DNA of 64,000 nucleotides from Catenuloplanes niger (lineage in GTDB: Bacteria; Actinomycetota; Actinomycetes; Mycobacteriales; Micromonosporaceae), in assembly GCF_031458255.1 (NCBI RefSeq), contig NZ_JAVDYC010000001.1:496001-560000 (forward strand), written 5' to 3'. A program made the translations under genes and the position numbers. This document shows, piece by piece, positions 56,552-64,000 of the stretch. The notes below the pieces were generated by a model. That model saw nothing but the letters and a program-made list of their open reading frames with translations, ran no database searches and was not told where the DNA came from. The number at the start of each line of letters is the position of its first letter. The first letter of the stretch is position 1.

Positions 56552-56616
56552 GTGCCGGGCGTGCCCGCGCACACCGGGACCGCCATCTTCCCGGTGTGCC
56601 CGCGCACGCCCGGCAC
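56552..56616 (+). other. Very long intra-operon hairpin (28-bp arms)
   Basis: Arms 56552-56579 and 56589-56616 (GTGCCGGGCGTG...ACACCGGGA and its complement) pair with only two mismatches around a 9-nt loop. It lies between the methyltransferase stop and the permease start. It could attenuate or stabilise the transcript, lowering permease expression relative to the binding protein, or be a small repeat element. Confidence 0.75.
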
Positions 56617-56662
56617 CTCCGAAGTGGACCGAGCCACACCGTGTATGTGAGGAGTGTTCCGG

Positions 56663-57418
56663 GTGTCTCTGCGCGCGACCTTCCTGCCGACCGCCGGGGT
56701 CATCGGCGTCGTGCTGGCCTGGTGGTCGTTCACCGTGCTCGGCGGCGTGCCCGAGTTCTTCCTGCCGTCGCCGCCGCAGATCTTCGACGCGTTCCTGCAG
56801 AAGCCGGAGTACCTGCTCGGCGAGGCGGGCGTCACGCTGATCGAGACGCTGGCCGGGTTCGCGATCGCGACCGTGGCCGGGCTCGCGATCGGCGTGGGGC
56901 TGGCCGCGTCGTCCACCGCCGACCGGATCACGCTGCCGGTCTTCGTGGCGCTGAACGCCGTACCGAAGGTGGCCCTGGCACCGCTGTTGCTCTTCTGGCT
57001 CGGCTTCGGGTTCCCGCCGAAGATCACGCTGGTCGCGATCATGTGCTTCTTCCCGATCCTGCTCGCGGTCAAGCAGGGGCTGACGTCCGCGCCGACCGAG
57101 TCGCTGGAGCTGGCCGCGTCGCTGTGCGCGAGCCGGTGGCAGACATTCCTGAAGATCCGCTTCCACTACGCGCTGCCGCAGATCTTCCTCGGCCTGAAGA
57201 CCGCGATCAACCTGGCCGTGATCGGCGCGGTGGTGGCCGAGCTGTCGAACCCGGAGCGCGGTCTCGGCACCGTGATCAGCCGCAGCACCTCGAACTTCGA
57301 CACACCGGCCGCGTTCGCCGCGATCGCGTTGCTCGCGGTCATCTCGGTGGCGCTGTTCTACGGCGTGGCGCTGATCGAGCGGCTGCTGCTGCCCTGGGCC
57401 CGGGAGATCAGCGGCTAG
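56663..57418 (+). CDS. ABC transporter permease (SsuC/TauC type)
   Basis: 251 residues, six hydrophobic segments. GVIGVVLAWWSFTVLG is the first. The cytoplasmic EAA loop is SLELAASLCASRWQTFLKIR (about 152-171), followed by ALPQIFLGLKTAINLAVIGAVVAEL, typical of nitrate/sulfonate permeases. Start GTG 56663 has GAGGAG eight bases upstream; the earlier GTG 56654 overlaps that site. It pairs with the binding protein at 54608. Its 3' end overlaps the convergent TetR gene by 4 bp. Confidence 0.9.
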   Translation: MSLRATFLPTAGVIGVVLAWWSFTVLGGVPEFFLPSPPQIFDAFLQKPEYLLGEAGVTLIETLAGFAIATVAGLAIGVGLAASSTADRITLPVFVALNAVPKVALAPLLLFWLGFGFPPKITLVAIMCFFPILLAVKQGLTSAPTESLELAASLCASRWQTFLKIRFHYALPQIFLGLKTAINLAVIGAVVAELSNPERGLGTVISRSTSNFDTPAAFAAIALLAVISVALFYGVALIERLLLPWAREISG

Positions 57419-58017
57419 ACCGACGCGCGCCAGCCGCGCAGGACCGCCTCGACCGCCTGCCGGCCGAGACGCACCGCGCGGTCCGGGCCGATCGTGCCGA
57501 GTTGGCCGAGCGACGCCATCCCGTGCAGGGTGCCCCAGACGATCTCGCAGGCCTCCTCCGTCTCCAGCGGGACCGCGTGCGTGGCGGACCAGTCGGCCAG
57601 TGCCCGGTAGGCGAGCGCGATCAGCGGCCCGGCGGCCCGTCTCCGCGCCGCGGCGTCCAGCAGCGTGTTGTTCATCGCCTGGTAGAGGTGCGGATGCGCG
57701 CCCGCGTAGCGGAGGTAGGCCTCGGCACCGTGCAGCAACCGGTCCCCGGTGGCCGGCATCGCCGCGCTCATCTCCCGGTGCAGTTCGTGGTACCCGTGTT
57801 CGACCAGCGCCAGCAGCAGCCCGTCCTTGCCGTCGAAGTGCTGGTAGACGATCGGCGGCGTGTACTCCACCTCGGCCGCGACCCGGCGCACGGTCAGCGC
57901 GGCCGCGCCCTCCGACTCCAGGATCTCCAGCGCCGCCGCCACGATCCGGTCGCGGACGTTCGACCGCTCCCGCTCCCGCCGCCGCACCGCGCCGCTCGTT
58001 GACGTCTTCTCCGGCAC
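57415..58017 (-). CDS. TetR family transcriptional regulator
   Basis: 200 residues. The N-terminal HTH is RDRIVAAALEILESEGAAAL, TVRRVAAEVEYTPPIVYQHF and DGKDGLLLALVEHGYHEL. The C-terminal ligand domain has the WHG-type ending (IVWGTLHGMASLGQLG). The basic start MPEKTSTSGAVRRRERERSN is read from GTG 58017. A dyad lies directly upstream, so it probably represses itself. Its target is unknown; there is no divergent gene immediately next to it. Confidence 0.9.
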   Translation of the reverse strand: MPEKTSTSGAVRRRERERSNVRDRIVAAALEILESEGAAALTVRRVAAEVEYTPPIVYQHFDGKDGLLLALVEHGYHELHREMSAAMPATGDRLLHGAEAYLRYAGAHPHLYQAMNNTLLDAAARRRAAGPLIALAYRALADWSATHAVPLETEEACEIVWGTLHGMASLGQLGTIGPDRAVRLGRQAVEAVLRGWRASV

Positions 58018-58030
58018 GCCCCTTATTTAA

Positions 58031-58055
58031 CAGCGTTCGAAAATCTAACGCCGCT
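58031..58055 (-). promoter_or_regulatory. Dyad upstream of tetR, candidate operator
   Basis: CAGCGTT (58031-58037) and AACGCCGCTG (58047-58056) form an inverted repeat with a one-base bulge around an AT-rich centre (CGAAAATCT), 14 bp before the TetR start. Confidence 0.5.
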
Positions 58056-58082
58056 GGGCGCACCGTACGCGGCGCGGCGGTG

Positions 58083-59342
58083 TCAGCGGGCGGGCTGGCT
58101 GGGCAGCACGTACGGGCTGTGCAGGTGCTGGCGGAGCGCGCGGACGTCGAAGGCGACCCGGTCGCGCGCGTCCGGGTCGCGGATGGCCAGCGACATCAGC
58201 GCGGCGAGGCGTGGCGCGTGGCCCTCGGTGAGGCCGGTGTGGACCGCTTCGGCGACGCCGAGGCTGAGCGCGGGCGCGCCGCCGAGGCCGGGCAGGTCGT
58301 GGCGGATCTCGGCGTCGATGCCACCGGCGGCGAGCCGTTCACCGGCGCGGGCGGCGTCGACCCCGGCCGCGCGGGTGTCGACCCAGAGCTGGTGGCCGCC
58401 GGTGTAGCCGTGCTCCGCGGCCTGCGGCGGGAGGCCGGCGGCCGCCAGCGCGTCGCCGAGCGCGCGGGCCGTGCGGACGATCGCGCGCGCGTAGGGCAGC
58501 CCGGCCCGGGACTGGAACTCGGCCAGGGCCAGGCCGAGCGCGCAGACCGCGGCCAGGTGGTGGGAGGCGATCAGGTCGCGCTCGGCCGCGAAGACCGCCT
58601 CGGCGACCGCCGCGGTGCGCATGGCGAGCAGCCCGTGCTGCGGCCCGGGGAACGCGGTGTGGGTGGACCCGCCGATGCTGTCCGCGCCGAGGTGCAGCGG
58701 GTTGGCCAGCAGGCCGCCGAAGATCAGCGGCATGGTGGCGGAGATGTCCACGTGCGTGCGGGCGGCGCCGGTCGCGGCCAGCAGCTCCGGCAGCGGCAGC
58801 GGGAACAGGCCGCCGTCCTCGAAGATGACCAGCGCCGGGCGGTGCGCCGCGGTCGCGGCCGCCAGCGCGGCGGGATCCGGCCGGTACGGGTCCGCGTGCG
58901 TGAGATGCACGTCCGCGTAGCGCATGCGGCGGACCAGCCGCGCGGTGCGGCAGACGCCCTCGTGCGCCGCGTGCACGATCAGCACGGTCGAGCCCGGCGG
59001 CGCGTCCAGCGAGGCGAGCACGAGCGTGGTCGACTGGGTGCCGGAGAGCGGCCGGGCGGAGACGTAGGAGGCACCGGTCGCGTCGTGCAGCAGCGGCAGC
59101 GTCACGTCGGTCTCGATGCGGGCGGCGTGCCGGCGGGAGGGCAGCGTCCAACCGCCGGGCTCACCATCAATGTTGAAGAACGCACGGGCGGCCGCGTCCG
59201 TGCCGTACGCGGCTCTGGCCAGCCGGGACCCGGCGTTCTCGGTCGGGACCAGCGAGATGATCCGAGCCGCGCGGCGCTGGTGGCTGGAGAGAGCGTCGAG
59301 TCCGGCGGACAGCAGATCCTCAACGTCGACCACGGCGGGCAC
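58083..59342 (-). CDS. Serine hydroxymethyltransferase-fold protein lacking the PLP lysine
   Basis: 419 residues. The fold is that of SHMT: LVPTENAGSRLARAAYGTDA near the N-terminus, SGTQSTTLVLASLDAPPGST, the cofactor region HVDISATMPLIFGGLLANPL and GGSTHTAFPGPQHGLLAM (about 224-241). In true SHMTs that last segment is T-H-K-x-L/F-x-G-P with Lys forming the PLP aldimine. Here the Lys position is Thr229, and the D-x-x-H pair is D-I-S-A. It therefore cannot be a normal PLP SHMT. It may bind another ligand or have become regulatory. No partner gene is adjacent. Confidence 0.82.
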   Translation of the reverse strand: MPAVVDVEDLLSAGLDALSSHQRRAARIISLVPTENAGSRLARAAYGTDAAARAFFNIDGEPGGWTLPSRRHAARIETDVTLPLLHDATGASYVSARPLSGTQSTTLVLASLDAPPGSTVLIVHAAHEGVCRTARLVRRMRYADVHLTHADPYRPDPAALAAATAAHRPALVIFEDGGLFPLPLPELLAATGAARTHVDISATMPLIFGGLLANPLHLGADSIGGSTHTAFPGPQHGLLAMRTAAVAEAVFAAERDLIASHHLAAVCALGLALAEFQSRAGLPYARAIVRTARALGDALAAAGLPPQAAEHGYTGGHQLWVDTRAAGVDAARAGERLAAGGIDAEIRHDLPGLGGAPALSLGVAEAVHTGLTEGHAPRLAALMSLAIRDPDARDRVAFDVRALRQHLHSPYVLPSQPAR

Positions 59343-59513
59343 GGTCCTCCTCGGGGCACGGGTGCTGCGGGCCGCGGCAGCCTAGGGCGTGCAGAGGGAC
59401 TCTACGTGAGTAACGGGATCGCCGCAGTCCGTGCTGTCATCGTGCCGTACCAATGGGTGATATTGAAGCTCTTCCACCGGCACGTTCGACCGTCATCGAT
59501 CCAGAATGGAGGA

Positions 59514-59774
59514 TCAGTAGCTCGTGTAGGTGACCGTCTCGGTGTACGTGACGCTGACCTCCTCGGCGGCCAGCGAGGTGTAGCCGCCCGGCACCTCGTA
59601 GGTCTCCTCCGCGATGCCGTCGCCGTCCACGTCGTAGGTGGCGACGTCCGCGAGCCCGTCGTTGTCGAGGTCCGCGACGGTGAGGATGCTGCCGTCCGCG
59701 TACTCCTCCGCGATCACGTGGTCGTCCGTGCCGTTGCCGTCCGCGTCCATCATGAACTCGTAGATCTCGCTCAT
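59514..59774 (-). CDS. Small acidic DxDxDG-repeat protein
   Basis: 86 residues. Three calcium-binding-loop-like segments, MMDADGNGTDD, ADLDNDGLAD and DVDGDGIAEE, are spaced about 12-25 residues apart, as in FG-GAP/thrombospondin type 3 repeats or EF-loops. The tail is Thr/Tyr-rich (VSVTYTETVTYTSY). No signal peptide, so the location is unclear. The upstream gap (59343-59513) holds nothing recognisable. It is probably a Ca2+-binding protein. Confidence 0.7.
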   Translation of the reverse strand: MSEIYEFMMDADGNGTDDHVIAEEYADGSILTVADLDNDGLADVATYDVDGDGIAEETYEVPGGYTSLAAEEVSVTYTETVTYTSY

Positions 59775-59817
59775 CGCCGTGCTCCTGTCGTGTGGTGCTT
59801 GCTGTGTGACAACGACA

Positions 59818-61266
59818 TTAGGCGGCGGGCGGGCGCGGCGAATCCCGGAAATGTGCCAGCAGGTCGCCCTCCTCGGGCGTGGCGGTCACGAAGCGGCGGC
59901 CGTCCGCCGTGCGGCCGATCACGACGGCGTGCTGCCCGGGCTTGCGGGTGTACGTCTCGACGGTCACCGGGCCGGCCGGGTCGTCGGTCACGTCCACCGC
60001 CGGCACCGCGTCCAGCCCGGCCTGGATCGTCGCACTGTCGTTCGCGCGCCACCGGGCCGGCGCGGTGGAGTAGATCCCGGCCGAGTACTTGCTGAGGAAC
60101 CCGCCGTTCGCCCCGACCAGCCCGAACGTGCCGGGTGCCCGGCGGGCCCGGCGGACCGTCTCCACGATCGCGTGCAGCGCGTAGTTGTTGCCCGGCCCAC
60201 CGAAGAACGGCAGGCCGCCGGTGACGGTCAGCCCGCGCGGATCGTCGGCCGGCAGCCCGAGCCCGTCGCAGACCGCGAACACCGCGATCGGGAAGCAGCT
60301 GTACAGGTCGATCGTGGTCAGGTCGTCCAGGCCGATGCCGGCGACGTCCAGCGCGTGCCGGACCGCGGCGGTCGCGGCCGGGTAGGCGGACAGGTCCGGG
60401 CGGTCGAGCACGTCCCGTTCGCGCAGGTCGGCGTGGCCGTGCAGGAACACCCACCGGTCCCGCGGAATCCGCCGGCGTCGCGCGACGTCCACCGAGGTCA
60501 GCAGCACGGCCGCGCCCTGGTTGACCTTGTCCCGGGAGACCAGGTACCGCGGGTACGGGTCGGCGACCAGCCGGTTCGACGGCGTCACCGTGACCAGCTC
60601 CGCGGCGGTACGCACGGTGCGCACGGCCGCGTGCGGGTGCGCGGCCGCGACCCGGGTGAACGGTGCGAACAGCGCGCCCATCGCGGCCGTGTAGTCCGCG
60701 TGGGACAGGCCGAGGCGGGCGCGCCGGGCGTGTTCGAACAGCGCGTACTGGCCGGGCGGGTCGAGCAGGCCGTGCGCGGCGAGCCGGGGCGGCGCGAGAC
60801 CGTCCAGCCCGTACCCCCGGTCCTCGATCCGGCCCTCGGCGTGCTCGGTGAAGTCGGGGCGGTCGTCGGCGCCGGCCCAGTGCGCGACCGTGGACATCGC
60901 CTCGGCGCCGCAGATCAGCGCGGTGTCCGCGCGCCCGGCCGCGATCTCCCCGGCCAGCTCGGTGACCAGGCGCTGCGGTGCCTGGCCGCCGGTGACCTCG
61001 AGGATCGCCCGCTTCGGGGTCCGGCCGAGCCGGGCCGCGATCGCGCGCGGCACGTTGTCGGCGCGGCCCAGCGGCGCGTGCGACCAGGGCGTGGAGATCT
61101 CGAACTGGCGGACCGCCGCGATGATGTCGACCGGGACGCCGTGCAGCGCCTGCGCTGCGGCCTCGGCCGCGAGGTCCACCGCGGAGCGCCGCCGGTAGTC
61201 CGGGTCGGTCAGCCGCTCGGACACCTCCCCCACCCCGACGATCACCGGCGTGCGGTCCGCGCTCAC
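59818..61266 (-). CDS. Thiolase-fold protein (acetyl-CoA acetyltransferase-like, SCP-x type)
   Basis: 482 residues. DRTPVIVGVGEVSERLTDPD, the condensing segment AILEVTGGQAPQRLVTELAG, PRYLVSRDKVNQGAAVLLTS, IDLYSCFPIAVFAVCDGLGL and the C-terminal GGLPFFGGPGNNYALHAIVE are those of thiolase-like proteins of the SCP-x group. The nucleophile Cys expected in the first segment is replaced (T-G-G-Q), as in several actinobacterial relatives of unknown activity. GTG 61266 overlaps the stop of the upstream flavin oxidoreductase by 4 bp, so they are cotranscribed and probably act in one lipid-degradation step. Confidence 0.85.
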   Translation of the reverse strand: MSADRTPVIVGVGEVSERLTDPDYRRRSAVDLAAEAAAQALHGVPVDIIAAVRQFEISTPWSHAPLGRADNVPRAIAARLGRTPKRAILEVTGGQAPQRLVTELAGEIAAGRADTALICGAEAMSTVAHWAGADDRPDFTEHAEGRIEDRGYGLDGLAPPRLAAHGLLDPPGQYALFEHARRARLGLSHADYTAAMGALFAPFTRVAAAHPHAAVRTVRTAAELVTVTPSNRLVADPYPRYLVSRDKVNQGAAVLLTSVDVARRRRIPRDRWVFLHGHADLRERDVLDRPDLSAYPAATAAVRHALDVAGIGLDDLTTIDLYSCFPIAVFAVCDGLGLPADDPRGLTVTGGLPFFGGPGNNYALHAIVETVRRARRAPGTFGLVGANGGFLSKYSAGIYSTAPARWRANDSATIQAGLDAVPAVDVTDDPAGPVTVETYTRKPGQHAVVIGRTADGRRFVTATPEEGDLLAHFRDSPRPPAA

Positions 61267-62378
61267 AGCGCCCGGCCCAGCTCGGCGATCCGGGCCGCGC
61301 ACTCCTCCGCCATCGTCCGGGTGATCTCCGCGGCCGGGCGCAGGCCGGTGAACGAGCCGACCACCTGCCCGACGAAGAACGACTCGAGCCGCAGCGCGCC
61401 CTCGTGCCCGGCCGCGGCCGCGTCGTCGATGCGCTGCCAGGCCTCGCCGGTCAGCAGCGGCTGCAACGGCAACGGCAGCGGCGCCGGGCTGCCCGGGCGC
61501 TCCCACTCGTCGTGCCAGGCGCTGCGCAGCTGCCGGGCCGGCTTGCCGGTGCGGGTCGGCGAACGCACGGTGTCCGCGCTGGTCACGTCCACGAACTTCG
61601 CCTTGATCGCGGCGTTCGCCACGTCCTCGTGGCTGGACAGCCAGACCGAGCCGCACCACACGCCGGCCGCGCCGAGCGCGAGCGCGGCCGCCATCTGCCG
61701 CCCGTCCGCGATCCCGCCGGCGGCGAGCACCGGCGTGTCCCCGGCCCGGTCGACGATCTCCGGGGTGAGGACCATGGTGGCGATCGTGCCGGTGTGCCCG
61801 CCGGCCTCGGTGCCCTGCGCGATCAGCAGGTCGACGCCGGCCGCGAGCTGGCGTGCCGCGTGCTTCGGCGCGCCGACCAGCGCGGCCACGATCACGCCGG
61901 CCGCCTTGCCGCGCGCGACCAGGTCCGGCGGTGGCGTGCCGAGCGCGTTCGCGATCAGTGAGATCCGGTGCTGGAACGCGACGTCGAGCAGCGCGGTCAC
62001 GCCGGCCGGGCTGACCCCGGCCGCGAACTCGGCCGCGACGTCCCGGGTGGTGGTCGGCGGGATGCCGTAGCGGTCGAGCAGGTCGTCGACGAACGCGAAG
62101 TGCGCGGCCGGGATCTGCGCGCGCAGGCTGGCGATCAGATCGTCCGGGTCGCCGGCGGCGAACCTCTCCGGCACGAGCAGGTCCACGCCGTACGGCCGGC
62201 CGCGCACCTGCTCCTCGATCCAGGTCAGCTGCGCGTCCAGCTCGTCCGGCGCGTACGCGGACGCGGCCAGCACGCCGAACCCGCCCGCGTTGGTCACCGC
62301 CGCCACCACGGCCGGCGACCGGTTGAAACCCACGATCGGATGCCGTACCCCGGTCAGTTCCGTGAAGGCGGTTCGCAT
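61263..62378 (-). CDS. Nitronate monooxygenase/2-nitropropane dioxygenase-like flavin oxidoreductase
   Basis: 371 residues, TIM-barrel FMN enzyme. RHPIVGFNRSPAVVAAVTNA, GGFGVLAASAYAPDELDAQL, the FMN-binding IAQGTEAGGHTGTIATMVLT and PVLAAGGIADGRQMAAALAL, GAAGVWCGSVWLSSHEDV. It belongs to the broad NMO family, which also includes enoyl-ACP reductase-like and fatty-acid/steroid-degradation proteins. Coupling to the thiolase-like gene suggests a lipid or acyl-CoA substrate rather than nitronates. ATG 62378. Confidence 0.9.
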   Translation of the reverse strand: MRTAFTELTGVRHPIVGFNRSPAVVAAVTNAGGFGVLAASAYAPDELDAQLTWIEEQVRGRPYGVDLLVPERFAAGDPDDLIASLRAQIPAAHFAFVDDLLDRYGIPPTTTRDVAAEFAAGVSPAGVTALLDVAFQHRISLIANALGTPPPDLVARGKAAGVIVAALVGAPKHAARQLAAGVDLLIAQGTEAGGHTGTIATMVLTPEIVDRAGDTPVLAAGGIADGRQMAAALALGAAGVWCGSVWLSSHEDVANAAIKAKFVDVTSADTVRSPTRTGKPARQLRSAWHDEWERPGSPAPLPLPLQPLLTGEAWQRIDDAAAAGHEGALRLESFFVGQVVGSFTGLRPAAEITRTMAEECAARIAELGRAL

Positions 62379-62423
62379 CGACGCTCCCCTTTCAGACCAC
62401 GACCCCCCGACCGTACGCGATGG

Positions 62424-63215
62424 TCACTCACGTTCGCTGCCGAAGGCGCGGCCGATCTCCTCCTCGGTCAGCGAGTTCGCGCGGAACGTGGTGGTGCCGG
62501 GGCCGAGCAGCTCCAGCGCGGCGGTGCGGGCCGCGCCGTAGGCGGCCCAGGCGAGAGCGCCGCCGGTGGAGACCCGGCGGACGCCGAGCGCGGCCAGCTC
62601 CGGGACGCTCGGGGCGCCGGCCACCGCGAGCACGTTGACCGGCGCGCCGGCCGCGGCGACCACCCGGGCGATGTCGTCCGGCGTGCGCAGGCCGGGGGCG
62701 TAGAGCACGTCCGCGCCGGCCGCCCGGTAGGCGCGCAACCGGGCGATCGTGTCGTCCAGGTCGTCGTGGCCGTAGAGGTGGTTCTCGGCGCGGGCGGTGA
62801 GCACGATGCCGTGCCGGGCGCAGGCCTCCGCGGCGGCCGCGACCCGCGCGGCGGCGTCCCCGGCCGGCGTGACCGCACCGGTGGCCGGGTCGTAGTCCTC
62901 GATGGAGATCCCGGCCGCTCCGGCGTCCGCGAGCGCGTCCACGGTCGCGGCGACGTCGTCGAAGCAGCGTTCCGCGTCCACGTTGAGCGGCACGCCGACC
63001 GCGGCGGTGAGCGCGGCCACGTGCGCGCACAGCTCGGCCAGCGTCACCCGCTGGTCGAGTCTGCCGAGCGCCGCGGCCAGGCCGGAGGAGGTCGTGGCGA
63101 GCGCGGCGGAGCCGAGACTCTCCAGCAGCCGCGCGGAGCCGGTGTCCCACGGGTTCGGCATGACGAACGTGCCGTCGGTGTGCAGTGCGCGGAAGCGGTC
63201 GCGGAGATCGGTCAT
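62424..63215 (-). CDS. Isocitrate lyase/PEP mutase superfamily protein
   Basis: 263 residues. FRALHTDGTFVMPNPWDTGS and LGSAALATTSSGLAAALGRL open the barrel. PLNVDAERCFDDVAATVDAL carries the metal-binding Asp/Glu, AGAAGISIEDYDPATG and IVLTARAENHLYGHDDLDDT follow. The K-K-C-G-H loop of isocitrate lyase is absent, so this is the PEP-mutase/carboxyvinyl-phosphonate group, often an oxaloacetate- or 2-methylisocitrate-type lyase. It is divergent from the truncated gene (25 bp) and has no obvious pathway partner. Confidence 0.9.
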   Translation of the reverse strand: MTDLRDRFRALHTDGTFVMPNPWDTGSARLLESLGSAALATTSSGLAAALGRLDQRVTLAELCAHVAALTAAVGVPLNVDAERCFDDVAATVDALADAGAAGISIEDYDPATGAVTPAGDAAARVAAAAEACARHGIVLTARAENHLYGHDDLDDTIARLRAYRAAGADVLYAPGLRTPDDIARVVAAAGAPVNVLAVAGAPSVPELAALGVRRVSTGGALAWAAYGAARTAALELLGPGTTTFRANSLTEEEIGRAFGSERE

Positions 63216-63239
63216 GGGGCCCAGCGTACGATCTCCGCC

Positions 63240-64000
63240 ATGCAGGATCGGGTACTCGAGACATCCGTCGACGCCGTCATCGCCGCGCTGGAGGCGCTGG
63301 ACCGGGAGGCGTTCGGCGAGGCGATGCAGGACCTGGCGCAGGCCACGCCGCGGTCCCGGCCGGACGAGGTCGCGGCCGCGTTGACCCGGCTCGCGCCGGT
63401 GCTGGCGGGGCTGCCGATCGGTGTGGGCGGACACCTCGCGCAGCTGGCCGGCAGCATGGTCGACTTCGGTGGCACGCCGGACCTGGTGCTGCCGGTGCTG
63501 GTCGAGCGCGCCTGCGAGGTGCTGGAGGCGGCGGCCCGGTTCCACGCGCTGCACGAGAAGGCGTACGGCGAGACCCCGAGCCCGGACGACCACGAGGCGA
63601 TCGGGCTCGCCATCGAGCGGTTCGCCGAGGGCGCGGCGACACACGGACTGTCCGAGGTAGAGGGACAGACGCTGATCGAGGCGTGGTTCACCGCCGACGT
63701 CTGGGTGCAGCCGGTGCTCTACCTGGCGCAGCGCCGCGACGTGCGGGTGGCGCTGCCGCAGCGCGAGCGGTTGGTCGCGGCGGTCGAGGCGACCCGCGAG
63801 TGGATCGGCACGGCCGGCTGGCTGCACGGGCTGCTGCTGGTCCTCGACGACGAGCCGCTGATCGTGCTGCACCGGGCGACCGGGCGCGCGTTCGAGGTCA
63901 CGATCAGCGGGATCGGTGACAACTTCCAGCTGCACACGCTGCTGGCGGCCGCGCTGCTGGACGGCGACGACCGCCCGTCCGAGGCGGAGATCGCGGCCGC
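63240..64000 (+). CDS. Unknown protein, cut by the window end
   Basis: At least 253 residues, C-terminus not seen. MQDRVLETSVDAVIAALEAL is followed by mostly helical sequence (LTRLAPVLAGLPIGVGGHLA, LVLPVLVERACEVLEAAARF, HEKAYGETPSPDDHEAIGLA) and a stretch with GETPSPDDH and LLLVLDDEPLIVLHRATGRA. The composition is acidic and Ala/Leu-rich. I do not recognise the family. It is soluble, with no signal peptide. Expression is divergent from the PEP-mutase-like gene. Confidence 0.75.
   Translation, partial: MQDRVLETSVDAVIAALEALDREAFGEAMQDLAQATPRSRPDEVAAALTRLAPVLAGLPIGVGGHLAQLAGSMVDFGGTPDLVLPVLVERACEVLEAAARFHALHEKAYGETPSPDDHEAIGLAIERFAEGAATHGLSEVEGQTLIEAWFTADVWVQPVLYLAQRRDVRVALPQRERLVAAVEATREWIGTAGWLHGLLLVLDDEPLIVLHRATGRAFEVTISGIGDNFQLHTLLAAALLDGDDRPSEAEIAA

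Noticed and set aside
58083-59342. glyA (functional serine hydroxymethyltransferase).
   Set aside because: The PLP lysine and the D-x-x-H motif are not conserved, so a glyA symbol would mislead.
1-64000. tRNA, rRNA, phage or insertion sequence genes.
   Set aside because: No tRNA T-loop or rRNA-like segment, transposase, integrase or attachment-site repeat was seen by eye. A dedicated tRNA/IS search would be needed to exclude small ones.

Overview
The window is very GC-rich, with G/C-biased third codon positions, frequent GTG starts and many 4-bp start/stop overlaps. Gene content (a YbaB plus ESX-type secretion pair, a two-domain PutA, a SigB/F/G-type sigma factor, GPP34 proteins, WYL and GntR regulators) points to a filamentous actinomycete. 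Micromonosporaceae (Actinoplanes or Catenuloplanes type) is my best guess; this is inferred from content, not from a marker gene. I saw no rRNA, tRNA, CRISPR array, phage or insertion sequence.

Layout. 0-6 kb: edge of a type VII-secretion-associated operon, a GNAT enzyme, a VOC protein carrying a long in-frame Asp-Gly-Arg repeat, a membrane protein coupled to a winged-helix regulator, and a LysR/SDR pair whose SDR is frameshifted. 6-16 kb: proline catabolism (putA with a divergent LysR), a membrane-anchored Hsp70-like protein, a serine hydrolase, an XRE regulator, a PEBP protein and an MFS exporter. 16-29 kb: two blocks that together look like a pathway for a modified, exported small molecule. 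One block is flippase, methyltransferase and CDP-alcohol phosphatidyltransferase. The other is a GTP cyclohydrolase II/RibD-reductase fusion divergent from an overlapping operon of MDR dehydrogenase, PTPS/QueD-like protein, GT4 glycosyltransferase and HAD phosphatase. Two GPP34 proteins bracket the second block. 29-35 kb: a two-component system divergent from a three-gene ABC (FtsX-type) operon. 35-43 kb: siderophore-interacting protein, LigA, a SigB-like sigma factor, a GT1 glycosyltransferase and a secreted PL11 rhamnogalacturonan lyase. 43-47.8 kb: VOC/WYL pair, a HEAT-like protein, a His-rich small protein and an MFS exporter. 47.8-53.3 kb: a probable c-di-GMP island (membrane GGDEF-EAL enzyme, two orphan solute-binding lipoproteins, a PilZ protein). 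53.4-58 kb: SRPBCC protein, short GntR regulator, and an SBP-methyltransferase-ABC permease operon lacking an ATPase, followed by TetR. 58-64 kb: an SHMT-fold protein lacking the PLP lysine, a tiny DxDxDG-repeat protein, a thiolase-like/nitronate monooxygenase pair, a PEP-mutase-family enzyme and a truncated unknown gene.

Non-coding structure is unusually rich. Intergenic minisatellites of 15-19 bp occur at five or more places. A dispersed ~80-bp GC-rich element occurs twice in inverted orientation. There are several long perfect hairpins and candidate operators. The most promising candidate for an undescribed system is the 16.4-28.5 kb biosynthetic set; the c-di-GMP island is second.
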